Positions 1-9,208 of a stretch of 64,000 nucleotides of DNA are shown in pieces; position 1 is the stretch's first letter; the number at the start of each line of letters is the position of its first letter. Origin of the DNA: Ktedonobacter robiniae (GTDB taxonomy: Bacteria > Chloroflexota > Ktedonobacteria > Ktedonobacterales > Ktedonobacteraceae); assembly GCF_016587375.1 (NCBI RefSeq), contig NZ_BNJG01000003.1, positions 1,426,001 to 1,490,000 on the forward strand, given 5' to 3'. Made by a program: the position numbers and the translations under genes. The notes beneath the pieces were generated by a model. The model had not been told where the DNA came from. It did no database searches and was given only the letters and a program-made list of their open reading frames with translations.

Positions 1-107
1 ATAGTAGGTCCAAACGTTTCAGAGATGGACAGCTTCTTCTGCTTGGAGGGCTGCAAGTCAGGCTCAATTTGCGTGGACGCGAGGCTCTCACTGACGGTAT
101 TGCTCAT
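1..107 (-). CDS. queE: 7-carboxy-7-deazaguanine synthase (QueE), N-terminal part
   Basis: Only the first 35 codons lie in the window; the gene continues beyond position 1. The ATG is 6 bases downstream of the queD stop codon. After a polar leader of about 25 residues the peptide reads LSISETFGPT, which is the conserved start of the QueE radical-SAM fold, normally followed by an I-Q-G-E-G stretch. QueE converts 6-carboxytetrahydropterin to 7-carboxy-7-deazaguanine in preQ0 synthesis. The iron-sulfur cysteines are outside the window. The identification rests on this short motif plus its place directly after queF, queC and queD, which together complete the pathway. Confidence 0.75.
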   Translation of the reverse strand, partial: MSNTVSESLASTQIEPDLQPSKQKKLSISETFGPT

Positions 108-113
108 AAAAAT

Positions 114-569
114 CTACTCCAGGCCGCGCTCAGCGCGTGTAATTTCGGCATAGCCCTTGGCGGTCTCCCACAGGCGCACACGGTAGAGCAGCTCCTCGCG
201 CACGCCGCCGCTCACCAGAGCGTCCCAGATCCAGTGGACCAGGTTCTCGGCGGTAGTGCGGATACCCGTGAGCGCGTTGAGGTCGTTGTGATCCATGCCG
301 CCCTTCTCAACTGGTGTGGCTTCGGGTCCGCGTGGCACAGAGTCAGATAGACTCTCGATAATGCAGTGGTTGACGATCTCTTTCAGATCCTCGAAATCCA
401 TCACCATGCCATCGCTCGACTCGCCAGATGCTTCGATGATGGGTCCGCGCAGAGAGACCTCCAGGCGATAGGAATGCCCATGTGGACGTCGGCACTTCCC
501 CCGGTGATTGGGCAGGTGATGCGAGGCTTCAAAATTGAACTCGCGTGTCACGATAGCGTATTTTGGCAT
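114..569 (-). CDS. queD: 6-carboxytetrahydropterin synthase (QueD)
   Basis: A 151-residue protein of the PTPS/QueD fold that makes 6-carboxytetrahydropterin from dihydroneopterin triphosphate. Visible signatures are the zinc-binding histidines in FEASHHLP (residues 13-20) and PHGHSY (29-34), with the QueD-specific Cys-x3-His-Gly-His arrangement (C26 then HGH) just before them. The VMDFEDLK and DHNDLN segments and the late WETAKGY glutamate region also match the family. The start is preceded by AGGAGGG. It lies 88 bases after queC and 6 bases before queE, so the four que genes are probably one operon. The length is slightly more than the usual 120-140 residues because of a loop around residues 45-55. 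Confidence 0.93.
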   Translation of the reverse strand: MPKYAIVTREFNFEASHHLPNHRGKCRRPHGHSYRLEVSLRGPIIEASGESSDGMVMDFEDLKEIVNHCIIESLSDSVPRGPEATPVEKGGMDHNDLNALTGIRTTAENLVHWIWDALVSGGVREELLYRVRLWETAKGYAEITRAERGLE

Positions 570-657
570 AGGTCCCTCCTTACGGGAAACACTGGGTGCA
601 GCGTGGGTGCACCTCCCTGGCTGTCTGAGTGCCCCAATACTGTGCGTGTCTGCGAGA

Positions 658-1416
658 TTAAGCGCGCTGGCCAGGGATATTCAGGAACAACTCGGGATCA
701 TTGGCGTACTGCGTTGGGTCCTCCACGCCTGCATGCTTAAAGGCCTCATAGCGCTCGACGCAGGTGCCGCAGTGGCCGCAGTGTTTATCGCCAAAGCCCT
801 CGCTACCACCCTCGTAGCAACTCCAGGTCAGCTCAAAGGGGACATCCAGGCTGGCGCCGAAGCGGGCAATCTGGGCCTTAGAGAAGCGCATAAAGGGAAC
901 CTCGACCGTGACCTGGTCCGAGTCCATGGCGCGATTGAGCATGGTATTAAAGGCGTCGACGAATTCCTGGCGGCAATCGGGATACTGAGCGTAGTCGCCA
1001 TAGTGCGCGGCGAAGGCCACGACGCGCGCGTTCTCGTTCCAGGCCACGGTGGCCGCCTGTAAGAGCATATTCGGATTGCGGTAGGGGACGACCGTCGCCT
1101 TCATGCTGTCATCGGTATAGTGTCCATGTGGCATGCTCTGGTCGGGGTTGAGTAGGGCCGAGCCAGAATTGGGTGAGAGATGTGCGATGGGCAGCGCCAC
1201 GACCTGGTGCTGGATCTCCAGGTTACTATAGCGCTCGCGCAGCGCGCTGATATAGCGTTCGGCATAGGTTAGCTCTTTGACATGCTTCTGGCCATAATTA
1301 AAGGAGAGAAGGTGCAGGTCGAAACCTGCCGCGGCATAATAATGAGACAGCACGCAGCTATCCATGCCGCCGCTTACGATCAAAACTGCGCGCTCTCCGC
1401 GTCTCTTAGTGGTCAT
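658..1416 (-). CDS. queC: 7-cyano-7-deazaguanine synthase (QueC)
   Basis: A 252-residue ATP-dependent enzyme that turns 7-carboxy-7-deazaguanine into preQ0. The PP-loop motif SGGMDS is at residues 15-20. The zinc site is formed by C200, C213, C216 and C219 in the usual C-x12-C-x2-C-x2-C spacing. A GTG codon at 1429-1431 would add five residues, but that GTGAGGAG is better read as the ribosome binding site for the ATG at 1414-1416, which gives the standard N-terminus. The gene follows queF with only 15 bases between queF stop and this ATG, a spacing typical of coupled translation. Confidence 0.94.
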   Translation of the reverse strand: MTTKRRGERAVLIVSGGMDSCVLSHYYAAAGFDLHLLSFNYGQKHVKELTYAERYISALRERYSNLEIQHQVVALPIAHLSPNSGSALLNPDQSMPHGHYTDDSMKATVVPYRNPNMLLQAATVAWNENARVVAFAAHYGDYAQYPDCRQEFVDAFNTMLNRAMDSDQVTVEVPFMRFSKAQIARFGASLDVPFELTWSCYEGGSEGFGDKHCGHCGTCVERYEAFKHAGVEDPTQYANDPELFLNIPGQRA

Positions 1417-1431
1417 AGAAATGCTCCTCAC

Positions 1432-1875
1432 TTAGACATACTGTTGATAACGGCGATACTCGGGCCGGGGACCATTATAACCCGACTCCTCGTGCTCGGC
1501 AAAGATGATAGTTTTGATGTTGCCGCGAACGGTAAAATCGCCAACCACGCGCATCCAGCGGGGTGAGAGCAGCGTCACCAGGTCATTGAGAATCTCATTA
1601 GCGGACGCCTCATGGCTGATCTGGCGCTCGCGATAGCTATTGATATATAGCTTGAGGCTCTTCAACTCCACGACCGAGGGGCCGGGAACATAGTCAATAA
1701 TGATCGTCGCGAAGTCTGGGAAGCCAGAGCGTGGACAGAGGCAGGTAAACTCGGGAATCTCAAAATGCACTACATACTTGCTCTCTGGATAGGCATTAGG
1801 CCATGGCTCCAGGTGGTTCGATTTGATCTCATCGAAGCCATAGCGTCCAGGGACGCGCTGCTGTTCATTCTCCAT
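1432..1875 (-). CDS. queF: NADPH-dependent 7-cyano-7-deazaguanine reductase (QueF)
   Basis: A 147-residue enzyme of the short, unimodular QueF type, which reduces the nitrile of preQ0 to the aminomethyl group of preQ1. The active-site cysteine is C47 in FTCLCPRSGFPDFATI, with the catalytic aspartate at D54. The QueF motif ELKSLKLY follows at residues 70-77, and the substrate-binding His-Glu is in ISHEA (H88, E89). It is the first gene of the que set, with AAGGAG 8 bases before the ATG. No preQ1 riboswitch consensus could be found between 1876 and 1960. Confidence 0.95.
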   Translation of the reverse strand: MENEQQRVPGRYGFDEIKSNHLEPWPNAYPESKYVVHFEIPEFTCLCPRSGFPDFATIIIDYVPGPSVVELKSLKLYINSYRERQISHEASANEILNDLVTLLSPRWMRVVGDFTVRGNIKTIIFAEHEESGYNGPRPEYRRYQQYV

Positions 1876-2366
1876 CTTGTCTTATCTCCTTTATATGCTA
1901 ATCTCTCTTATTCCTACTTGCCTAATGCGCCAAACCGTAAAGTCTAAATAAGGAAGGGGATACCTACAGAACGCCAGAGTAATCTGTGGGCTCTGTGACG
2001 ACCGTGACGTTACATATAAGAGGTGGAAACTCAAAACCCTCTACGCTGTAGGTATCACTGGCAGAGCCTGGAGGACCCTGTTCGCTATCCCTCACAAAAG
2101 ATACCATGGAAAGCTGGTCCATAAAGGTCTTTTTTCCGTGACGACAGGCCACACTGCAAGCTAATTTTTCAGCGGCTGCATGTGCTTTTGGGGCGGACGT
2201 CCAAGAAAAGCACGAAGTCTATGAACGTGAGAACGCCATGATGTAGAAAGGCTTCTGACCACGCACCGCTTCCCCTATACCTGCCTGTATGCAAAGATCA
2301 GCATCCCCTGATACAACACCCTCAACCCAACCAACCACTCACTGATAAATGCCGAAAAGTATTATA
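1876..2366. other. Intergenic region upstream of queF
   Basis: About 490 bases with no convincing gene. A minus-strand open frame at 1964-2152 could encode 62 residues (or 52 from an internal ATG), but it starts from GTG without a Shine-Dalgarno sequence and resembles nothing I know. The stretch presumably holds the que promoter, though no clear -35/-10 pair stands out. Its right boundary is the large palindrome at 2367. Confidence 0.4.
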
Positions 2367-2428
2367 ACATGTTGTGGCCCCCAGGTGTGCCAGTTTGCAA
2401 ACTGGCACACCTGGGGGCCACAACATGT
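2367..2428 (-). terminator. 62-base perfect palindrome, likely terminator
   Basis: Both arms match at every position about the centre 2397/2398. The outer arm reads ACATGTTGTGGCCCCCAGG. It lies 15 bases past the stop of the membrane gene at 2443-2889. On the minus strand it is followed by a T-rich run (TTATAATACTTTT), so it can act as an intrinsic terminator, although the stem is far longer than termination needs. Confidence 0.6.
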
Positions 2429-2442
2429 AGCGAGAAGGTATT

Positions 2443-2889
2443 TTACCTGGAAGCTAGCTGTATGTAGAGGTGGCGGCAGAAGCTGAGGACAAGGTAAGAC
2501 GCCACGCAGGCCATGAGGATAAAGGCCAGGCTTAGAATGGGTGTGACAAAGGGATGGCTAAACTGAGAGAGGACGCCAAGCACATAGCCGCCCAGTAGCA
2601 GCAGATAGGCGCAGGCCGCCAGGAGAAAGGCCAGCATGGCGGGGCGGGAAAACCAGGAGCTAAAGGGGGCGTTGCCAACCGCGCGCAGACCGCGCGCGAA
2701 TAAATATTCCAGGAGGGTAAGGAGACCAGTAAAGCCGAAGGCGAAGATAGAAATCGTGATCCAGGGGGTGACGGCATTGTTGCTAAAACCTATGACAAAT
2801 AAAATATCGGCGGCGATCATTGCGCCGAACAATGCCAGGCCCAGATACATCCGAATACGCTTACGAAGCAGGCTCTTCTCGTAATCCAT
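2443..2889 (-). CDS. Small four-helix membrane protein
   Basis: 148 residues with four clear hydrophobic segments (about residues 15-38, 42-66, 83-108 and 115-138), short basic ends and no catalytic motif. The N-terminus is charged (MDYEKSLLRKRIR), which suggests a cytoplasmic start. I do not recognise the family. It stands alone: the que operon lies downstream beyond a long palindrome, and the TPR gene upstream ends in another hairpin, so it is probably monocistronic. It may be a general integral membrane protein of unknown role. Confidence 0.65.
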   Translation of the reverse strand: MDYEKSLLRKRIRMYLGLALFGAMIAADILFVIGFSNNAVTPWITISIFAFGFTGLLTLLEYLFARGLRAVGNAPFSSWFSRPAMLAFLLAACAYLLLLGGYVLGVLSQFSHPFVTPILSLAFILMACVASYLVLSFCRHLYIQLASR

Positions 2890-3013
2890 GGGAAGTCCTT
2901 CTACGCTATATTCCGCGCGACTGTATAGACGGTCATGTATTATCTCGGCATATTACCATATTTCCCTTTCTGATAAAAGCTTCTTCTCATGCGGTTTGTA
3001 ATCGCGCCTACAG

Positions 3014-3095
3014 TGCTTGAGAGAGCATGATATATAGGTGTAGGTGCTGAGCGAACGCTCAGCACCTACACCTATATATCATGCTCTCTCAAGCA
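3014..3095 (-). terminator. 82-base hairpin overlapping a stop codon
   Basis: The arms pair perfectly over 40 bases with only two unpaired central bases (GAGCG-AA-CGCTC). The right arm covers the last five codons and stop of the TPR gene at 3079-4038, so coding sequence and hairpin share the same bases. It probably terminates that gene. No strong T-run follows on the minus strand. Confidence 0.55.
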
Positions 3096-4038
3096 TCTCT
3101 AGTTTCTCATTGACCGTTGCGATGGCGAAAGCAATGTTGAGTTGGTGCGCAAGGCTGGCCGCTTTCTCAAAATGCGTGCGTGCTTCGTCGCGTTTTCCCT
3201 GCTTGTAGGCGATGTCTCCGTGTGTGACTTGTGCATATACTAGATAGTTCTGGAGCTTCATCTCTCTGGCAAGCTGCTTGGCTTGCTGACAATACTCTAA
3301 TGCTTGCTCCAGGTTGCCCCGCTCGACATAGACATCGCTTACTAATAATTGAGCCGAGGGCAAGCCTCTTTTGAACCCTATCTCCTCGCGTAGAGCGAGG
3401 GACTTCAATGCGTAATTCAAGCTCTGGTCCAGATCTATCGACATGTACAGGCCTGCCAGGTGACGCGTGGCCTCAGAGGCTCCCCAGGCATTGCTAGAGC
3501 TTTCTGCAAGCTGTAGTGCGCGCTGATAATATTCTTGAGCCTGTGCATCTTGGTGCTGCCGCTCATAGGTCAGGCCAGTATAGAAGAGGGACTCGGCCAA
3601 ATTATAAGAATCATTTAGTCTCTCATAGAGGGTTGATGATTGTTCAAAGTAGCTACGCGCTTCGAGGTAGTCGCTCTCGCCAGTTTGCAGGTTATGGTAA
3701 TACAGTGTTTGACCAATGAGATAAAGCGCGGTGGCGATCCCAGACGCATCTTGCTTGGCCTCTGCTAGCTGCCATGCCTGCTGTGCTAGCGAATGCATGC
3801 GTTCTTCCTCGCTATTAGTCAGGAAGTAGTAATGTATCACGAATTGCCCGTATTTTAACAGGAAGCTTAGTTTATGCTCTGGAGATACTTCTTGGAGCGA
3901 TAGCCATTGCTCTCCAGCCTGGAAAAGCCGCAAGGCCTCATCAAGGCGGCCCTGGAAGGAATATGCATTGGCAATCTCGCTCGTTGCTTGTAGGGAGGTA
4001 GCGTAGCGCTCGGAGATAGCTTCTGTAGATAGTGACAT
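3079..4038 (-). CDS. Tetratricopeptide-repeat protein
   Basis: 319 residues consisting almost wholly of helical TPR-like repeats with alanine, leucine and tyrosine at the usual positions (for example a segment EYYQRALQLAESS). No enzymatic domain is present. It resembles the C-terminal TPR part of MalT/LuxR-type signal ATPases but lacks both NTPase and DNA-binding domains. It follows the large LuxR regulator (4145-7156) on the same strand 106 bases downstream, so it may be a co-expressed partner or a detached repeat module that binds the same ligand or protein. The start has a GAGG element 8 bases upstream. The last codons lie inside a long hairpin. Confidence 0.75.
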   Translation of the reverse strand: MSLSTEAISERYATSLQATSEIANAYSFQGRLDEALRLFQAGEQWLSLQEVSPEHKLSFLLKYGQFVIHYYFLTNSEEERMHSLAQQAWQLAEAKQDASGIATALYLIGQTLYYHNLQTGESDYLEARSYFEQSSTLYERLNDSYNLAESLFYTGLTYERQHQDAQAQEYYQRALQLAESSSNAWGASEATRHLAGLYMSIDLDQSLNYALKSLALREEIGFKRGLPSAQLLVSDVYVERGNLEQALEYCQQAKQLAREMKLQNYLVYAQVTHGDIAYKQGKRDEARTHFEKAASLAHQLNIAFAIATVNEKLEMLERA

Positions 4039-4144
4039 ATAGGAACCTCATTTCTCATATTTGTGTTCGATCTACTTCCATAGGATAGTGCCTGAAGAGC
4101 TGAAGTACATCACCTGAAAGGAGGATTGAGCGTGGAGGATTGCA

Positions 4145-7100
4145 TCAGAGCAGATGCAGAGTACGAGCTTGAGCGATGGCCTGCGTGCGATTATGTGTTC
4201 CTAGCTTGCCATAGATGTTTTTCAAGTGAGTCTTGACTGTATTGAGGCCAATAATGAGCGTTTCAGCGATCTCTGCATTCGAGTGCCCGCTAGCGAGGAG
4301 GCGCAGAACCTCCTGCTCGCGCTGGCTTAATTGCTCAGCAAGGAAGGTAGCGCTTACCTGACCAGGTTGAGGAGAATAAGTGCTATGGAAAGCTGAGAGC
4401 AGGCGATTGAGATAGCCAAGGGAGCAAGACTGTGCTGCCGAGGTGCTTTGTTGGTAGGACTGACGCAATCGTTTAAGAAGGGATGCTATCTGTGGCCCTT
4501 CATCAATGAAAGTTCGCATATATCTCTGCGGTTCCGCAAGACTGAGTGCCTCTTCCAGGGATGCTAATGCCCGATCAGGTCTTTCTTGTTGCACATAGGC
4601 GCGAGCCATGCTCAGGAGAAGGGATAGTTTGAGGCCAGGCCGCCTGGTTTGCTCTGCTCTAGCTTGTAGACGGTGCAAGAGGCGTAGTGCGAGATCCGGC
4701 TTATGGAGTTCAATAAAAGCCTGGGCTAGCTGGTGATAGTCATACTCGTAGAAACCATCTAGCTCCGAATCAAGGTCCAATTCGCATTCCTGCGCCCAAT
4801 CCAGGAGGGGTACAGTATCACCCTGAAGGGCACTCAAGCGTGGGCGGATCAGCTTTAGCCAGGCGATGCCACGCGTGAAGTTCGTCTGGCGAGCCAGGTG
4901 TTCGGCTTCAGTAAAGAGCGACCAGACTTGCTCATGTTTGCCACATGCTAGCGTCGTATAGATCAGTCCAACATAACCCAGCAACCAGATCTTTACATCA
5001 CCTCCGCGCTGGCCTAATGTAATCCCCTCGCGCAAATAATGTTCGGCAGCTTCAAGATCATTCCATTCATAGAACAGTTCTCCCAGGCCAACATGGAGGA
5101 AACCTACGGGTAGCAGATGTTCCTGGTGTGTCTGGAGTGCATATTCAAGACCATCCTCATAGAGCTTGCGAGCCAGGTGCAGCCTGCCTTGGTCCCTGTA
5201 AAGCATCGCCAGGGAGCGGAACGCCAACATGGTTGCGCGTAGATTGCCACATTGCTTGCTATGTTCAATCGCTTCACGATAAGCATTTTCGGCTACCTGC
5301 GTCTCACCCAGCACTTCACTCGCAGTGCCCAGGCTCAGGACAGCTTCGCCGCGCGCTGAATGGTCGTCCTGCGAGAGCCAGCCCAGGGCCTGGCGGGCGA
5401 GAGTAACACCGTCTTCTACGCGATTCTGATAGATGGCTACGCGTGCTCGAATAGCGGCAATCTCTCCCCAGAGTAAGCGACGCTCGTCTTCCTCCAGGCA
5501 AGTATTACCAGGGCCATGTTCAGCAGCATGTAGATAACGCTCTATGGAACCAGTATGCGAGGTATGCAGGAGCGTCCAGGCCGCAAAGACGCAGAGATGT
5601 GGGCGATCATAAATGACCTCTTCCGGCAGGGCGCGCAGCCACGTTCCTAGCATAATGACCTCGTGTCTCATGAGCACATCCTGCCCCTGTTTCTCTATGA
5701 GTTGTGCCGCAAGGGCAAAATCCTGGCCTTGTAAGGCATATGTGATGGCTTCGGCTTGCATATCATTTTGCGCATACCATTGAGCTGCCCGACCATAAAG
5801 CATTGGAATTTGCGCTGGATAGGTCTGTTCCAGGCGATTACGCAGGAAGTCCTTGAAAAGCTGGTGATAGCGATACCAGAGATGATGCTTGTCGAGAGGA
5901 GAGAGAAAGAGATTTTCATGCTCCAGTTGCCGCAGGAGATCCTGACTCTGTTTTTGTAAGGTTATAGCATCGCACAGCTCTCCATGGAAGCGCTCCAGAA
6001 TCGAGGTATGTAAAAGAAAATCACACATCTGCACGGATTGATGAGACAGGACTTCACTGGCAAGATATTCGAAGATTGCTTGAGAATCTCTCTGAGGAGG
6101 GGCCTGCGCATATGTCCTCCTATGTCCAGCGCGCAAGGCCTGGGCTGCCAGGGTCAGGCCAGTCGCCCAGCCCTCCATGCGCTCTAGCAGCCTGGAGAAA
6201 TTTTCGTCAGGCAGGAAATCGCCGATAAGCGCCTCCAGTAACTCCCTGGTTTCCTGGGTGGTAAAACGAAGATCAGCAAAGTCGAACTCAGCCAGCCCTC
6301 CACGTGCGCGCAGGCGAGCTACAGGAAGAGGTGGAAGAGAGCGACTGGCCACAACCATGCGCAATTGTTCAGGCATATGCTCTAATAGGAAGGCCACACT
6401 TTCATGTATTGGCTGACTGGTCAGTAGATGATAGTCATCTAAGACAAGCACGATTTCGTTGGGTAAAGTCGCCAGAGCGTTTATCAGGAGGATCAGAAAT
6501 GGCTCCAGAGTATCAGTCTGTAATGTGGGGAGAAGCGTAAGCAGGTGATTGGCAAAGCCAGGGAAATGTTTTTGTAGAGCAGTGAGTAAGTAGCTCCAGA
6601 AACGGCCTGGATCATTGTCGCTCGCATCTAGCGAGACCCAGGCTACGGGAAAAGATGATTCGTATAGCCATGAAGAAAGCAGTGTTGTCTTGCCGGAGCC
6701 GGCGGGTCCAGTCACTAGGAGCAGTTTACAGGAGGCATACTCGCGTAATAACGCCGTGAGCCGTGGGCGTGCGATAATTGTGGGGGAGAGCGCAGGGGGA
6801 GTTATTTTTGTTGTGAGTAGTATTTGCTGGGCGAGGGGAATCGCATTTTGTCTGGAAAACGTTGGTACTGTGTTCAGTGTGTTGGCGATTTCCGTGAGAC
6901 GTGAGAGGGTTAGCTCCTCGCTTTTGCCCAGGTAGGCATTTCGCAGCGAACCATGCTGACGACGATAGACATACCAATACCAACCTGCAGCCCTCTGTTC
7001 CTTACGCGCGGTAAAGTTACCACTCGGCGATGTGAATCTGAAAACGCGGTGCTCCTTAAGCCAGCCAAACCAGTCCGGCGAGCCAACGGATATCGCCTGT

Positions 7101-7156
7101 GTATCATCATGTGTATTGAGTAACCCCCATTGAACTCTCGCCGTCATGCGGGCCAT
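4145..7156 (-). CDS. Large ATP-binding LuxR-family regulator (MalT/LAL type)
   Basis: A 1003-residue STAND-type transcription activator. Residues 1-95 form an aromatic module (WFGWL, FTARKEQR, GWYWYVYRR, AYLG) seen in Chloroflexota regulators and reminiscent of arm-type DNA-binding folds. A P-loop NTPase follows, with Walker A GPAGSGKTT at residues 150-158 and a Walker B-like VLVLDDYH stretch near 235. Then comes a winged-helix/arm region, a long TPR superhelix (about 440-900), and a C-terminal LuxR HTH with LSQREQEVLRLLASG and NTVKTHLKNIYGKL. Members bind an inducer through the TPRs and ATP through the NTPase before activating transcription. The ligand here is unknown. The adjacent TPR gene is the most likely partner or target. 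Confidence 0.92.
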   Translation of the reverse strand: MARMTARVQWGLLNTHDDTQAISVGSPDWFGWLKEHRVFRFTSPSGNFTARKEQRAAGWYWYVYRRQHGSLRNAYLGKSEELTLSRLTEIANTLNTVPTFSRQNAIPLAQQILLTTKITPPALSPTIIARPRLTALLREYASCKLLLVTGPAGSGKTTLLSSWLYESSFPVAWVSLDASDNDPGRFWSYLLTALQKHFPGFANHLLTLLPTLQTDTLEPFLILLINALATLPNEIVLVLDDYHLLTSQPIHESVAFLLEHMPEQLRMVVASRSLPPLPVARLRARGGLAEFDFADLRFTTQETRELLEALIGDFLPDENFSRLLERMEGWATGLTLAAQALRAGHRRTYAQAPPQRDSQAIFEYLASEVLSHQSVQMCDFLLHTSILERFHGELCDAITLQKQSQDLLRQLEHENLFLSPLDKHHLWYRYHQLFKDFLRNRLEQTYPAQIPMLYGRAAQWYAQNDMQAEAITYALQGQDFALAAQLIEKQGQDVLMRHEVIMLGTWLRALPEEVIYDRPHLCVFAAWTLLHTSHTGSIERYLHAAEHGPGNTCLEEDERRLLWGEIAAIRARVAIYQNRVEDGVTLARQALGWLSQDDHSARGEAVLSLGTASEVLGETQVAENAYREAIEHSKQCGNLRATMLAFRSLAMLYRDQGRLHLARKLYEDGLEYALQTHQEHLLPVGFLHVGLGELFYEWNDLEAAEHYLREGITLGQRGGDVKIWLLGYVGLIYTTLACGKHEQVWSLFTEAEHLARQTNFTRGIAWLKLIRPRLSALQGDTVPLLDWAQECELDLDSELDGFYEYDYHQLAQAFIELHKPDLALRLLHRLQARAEQTRRPGLKLSLLLSMARAYVQQERPDRALASLEEALSLAEPQRYMRTFIDEGPQIASLLKRLRQSYQQSTSAAQSCSLGYLNRLLSAFHSTYSPQPGQVSATFLAEQLSQREQEVLRLLASGHSNAEIAETLIIGLNTVKTHLKNIYGKLGTHNRTQAIAQARTLHLL

Positions 7157-7225
7157 AGATACTCACCCCCGAAGTCGCACAAAGTTACACAAAACATAGC
7201 ACGACGCTGAGCATGAGTCAAGATG

Positions 7226-8359
7226 CTATTCTTCCGCTAGCAGGCAGGCTATGACGACGCTGATGTTGTCGTGGCCGCCGTGGGCCAGGGCTGCCTGGAT
7301 GAGTAGGGAGCTGGCGCGCGAGGCATGGGTGCTTGTGCCAGAGAGGATGTGCTCAATCTCGGGATCGCGCATCATCTCCCAGAGTCCGTCTGAACAGAGG
7401 AGCAGTATGTCGCGCTCTTGTAGCTCGACTTTGAAGTAGTCGAACTCGACTGACGCATGCTCGCCCAGGCAGCGATAGATCTGATTGCGCTTGGGATGGG
7501 TATACACTTCGTGTGGCTCTATCAGCCCTTTCTCGACCAGGCGCGCCACGACCGAGTGGTCGCGGGTAATCTGCGATAGACCTTCAGAGGGGCGGTAGCG
7601 ATAGGTGCGGCTATCGCCGACGTTGATAACGTGGGCCATGGTGCCGACGACCAGGGCCGCAGTCAGAGTGGTGCCCATCATATGTTCTTTCTGGCGATTG
7701 CGCTGGTAGAGCGTAAGATTGGCGCGATGTGTCGCGTCTTTGATGATGCCGCCGAAGGACTCCTCAAGCTCCGCTTCGCGCAGCAAAGTTGGCGAGACGA
7801 TATCGCTGATAATCTGGATGGCCAAGCGGCTGGCCTCCTGCCCATCGGCATGACCTCCCATTCCATCCGCGACGACAAAGAGTCCCACGGGTTCGGGACC
7901 AGACGATCCTGGGCGAATGCCCTGCATGGCAAAAATGTTGTCCTCGTTGGGCGCGTCTTTACGTACGAGGCCAGGGTCCAGACCCATGCCTACGCTCAGG
8001 CGATACTGTGGCTTACTGCTAGCCTCCTGGGGAAGCATCTCTTCATCTGCGTATTCTTCCTCCTCCTCAGCCCGGACAGGGCGCGTGTCATACTCCTCGA
8101 TGTCGTCTGAGATTGGCGCGATACTAGCCTGGCTGATACTATTTACTGTGCCAGCGGCACGCGCACGCTGGCGCGTGGCCAGCTCTATCGGCGCCGCCTG
8201 CTGTACGCGCACTGGCTGCAGCGTGTCATTGACAGCCTGGGGTAGGGGCGCGTGCTTCTCTATACCTGTGGCGAACTGGAAGCCGTACCCTGTATAGGAC
8301 TGCCTGAAGGTGGCGCTGACGACCCGGATGTGATTGCTGGATAGGCTGTGCCAGGCCAT
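7226..8359 (-). CDS. PP2C-type Ser/Thr protein phosphatase
   Basis: The last 250 residues are a complete PPM/PP2C catalytic domain: metal-binding VADGMGGHADGQEASR, GDSRTYRYR, ITRDHS, LLLCSDGLWEMM and GGHDNISVV are all in order. Ahead of it is a low-complexity, acidic N-terminal segment (a run of glutamates before QYRLSVGMG) and no membrane helix. The start is uncertain. The open frame reaches 8479, but that would overlap the upstream gene by 220 bases; the ATG at 8359 overlaps it by 100, and a GTG at 8212 would avoid overlap. It probably reverses phosphorylation by Hanks kinases such as the one at 26777-27697 and is the last gene of a membrane-protein set. Confidence 0.9.
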   Translation of the reverse strand: MAWHSLSSNHIRVVSATFRQSYTGYGFQFATGIEKHAPLPQAVNDTLQPVRVQQAAPIELATRQRARAAGTVNSISQASIAPISDDIEEYDTRPVRAEEEEEYADEEMLPQEASSKPQYRLSVGMGLDPGLVRKDAPNEDNIFAMQGIRPGSSGPEPVGLFVVADGMGGHADGQEASRLAIQIISDIVSPTLLREAELEESFGGIIKDATHRANLTLYQRNRQKEHMMGTTLTAALVVGTMAHVINVGDSRTYRYRPSEGLSQITRDHSVVARLVEKGLIEPHEVYTHPKRNQIYRCLGEHASVEFDYFKVELQERDILLLCSDGLWEMMRDPEIEHILSGTSTHASRASSLLIQAALAHGGHDNISVVIACLLAEE

Positions 8360-9156
8360 TCTGGCACTGGCGTTTCTGCTGGGGCCTGCCTGGCTACCGG
8401 GCGCGCGGGGATGATAGCAGGTGCGGAGGAACCAAAGGCCTGCACCTGCGCGCGGCGTGGCTCTTCTAGCTCCTCCCACGTGGCCGAGGTTCTAGCAGCT
8501 CGGTTGGCAAGCGGGGCGCGTGCCGAACGTAGTCCCTCACGCTGAGGCACATCAACCTCCTGCGTGGGTGCAAGGGGCGAGACAGGCTGCGAGGCGCGCA
8601 AACGTAGCCCTATAGAGGCTGGCTGAGGCTCCTCCTCTTCGTACTCATCATCTTCTATGTCCTCATACATATTATTGGCGGTGACGCGAGCTGCTTGCGC
8701 CGTTTTATTATAGAGTTTTGGCCTGCGCGAGGCACGCGGCATGGCGGGGGCTGCTGCGCGCTCTGGCTGTGTGTACTCGTTATCCAGCACCTCTTCAAGG
8801 AGTTCCTCAGACAGGGCATCAGCCTCAGCCAACTCGCGGGCGAAGCGCTGTTCTTCATAACGCTCACGCCACTGGTGAAAGAGCAGGCGTAGCGTCACTG
8901 TGAGCAATATCATCCACAGGATGAGGAGCGAGAGCGAGAGCAAGAGCAGGCCTGTAAAGGGGATCAGCATGGCTGGTCCCTGGGCCCGCCACAGCTCAGG
9001 AAGGCGTGGCAAAAGCGAGGCCAGGAAGCTCCAGGCCCAGGGAGGGAAGCCACCAGATAGCGTGTAGAGCAGGATGGCACACAGCAGTAAGCAGCCATAG
9101 ACCACCACCCGCACCGCCACCTGAGTTTGATAGAGTTGTTTTAGTTCTTGCTGCAT
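8260..9156 (-). CDS. Two-helix membrane protein with long disordered tail
   Basis: 298 residues. Two hydrophobic stretches lie at about 18-40 and 62-90. After RLLFHQWRERYEEQRFARELAEAD the protein becomes charged and then proline-, alanine- and arginine-rich, with an acidic patch YEDIEDDEYEEEE near 170. There is no known domain. The C-terminus overlaps the likely PP2C start, so the two are translationally linked. The long low-complexity tail is probably cytoplasmic and could be a phosphorylation or docking platform for the phosphatase, which is an inference from gene order only. Confidence 0.7.
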   Translation of the reverse strand: MQQELKQLYQTQVAVRVVVYGCLLLCAILLYTLSGGFPPWAWSFLASLLPRLPELWRAQGPAMLIPFTGLLLLSLSLLILWMILLTVTLRLLFHQWRERYEEQRFARELAEADALSEELLEEVLDNEYTQPERAAAPAMPRASRRPKLYNKTAQAARVTANNMYEDIEDDEYEEEEPQPASIGLRLRASQPVSPLAPTQEVDVPQREGLRSARAPLANRAARTSATWEELEEPRRAQVQAFGSSAPAIIPARPVARQAPAETPVPEWPGTAYPAITSGSSAPPSGSPIQGTASSSPQV

Positions 9157-9208
9157 AGGTCCGCTCTTTCTCGCGCCTGTGGCGCTTGCTGTTGAAATTT
9201 TCTATCAC

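Noticed and set aside
1876..1960. preQ1 riboswitch ahead of queF
   Set aside because: The short leader has neither the stem-loop nor the A-rich tail with CUA/ CUAGC-type motif of known preQ1 aptamers.
1964..2152. Small minus-strand protein of 62 residues
   Set aside because: GTG start without a ribosome site and no similarity I recognise; described only within the intergenic entry.
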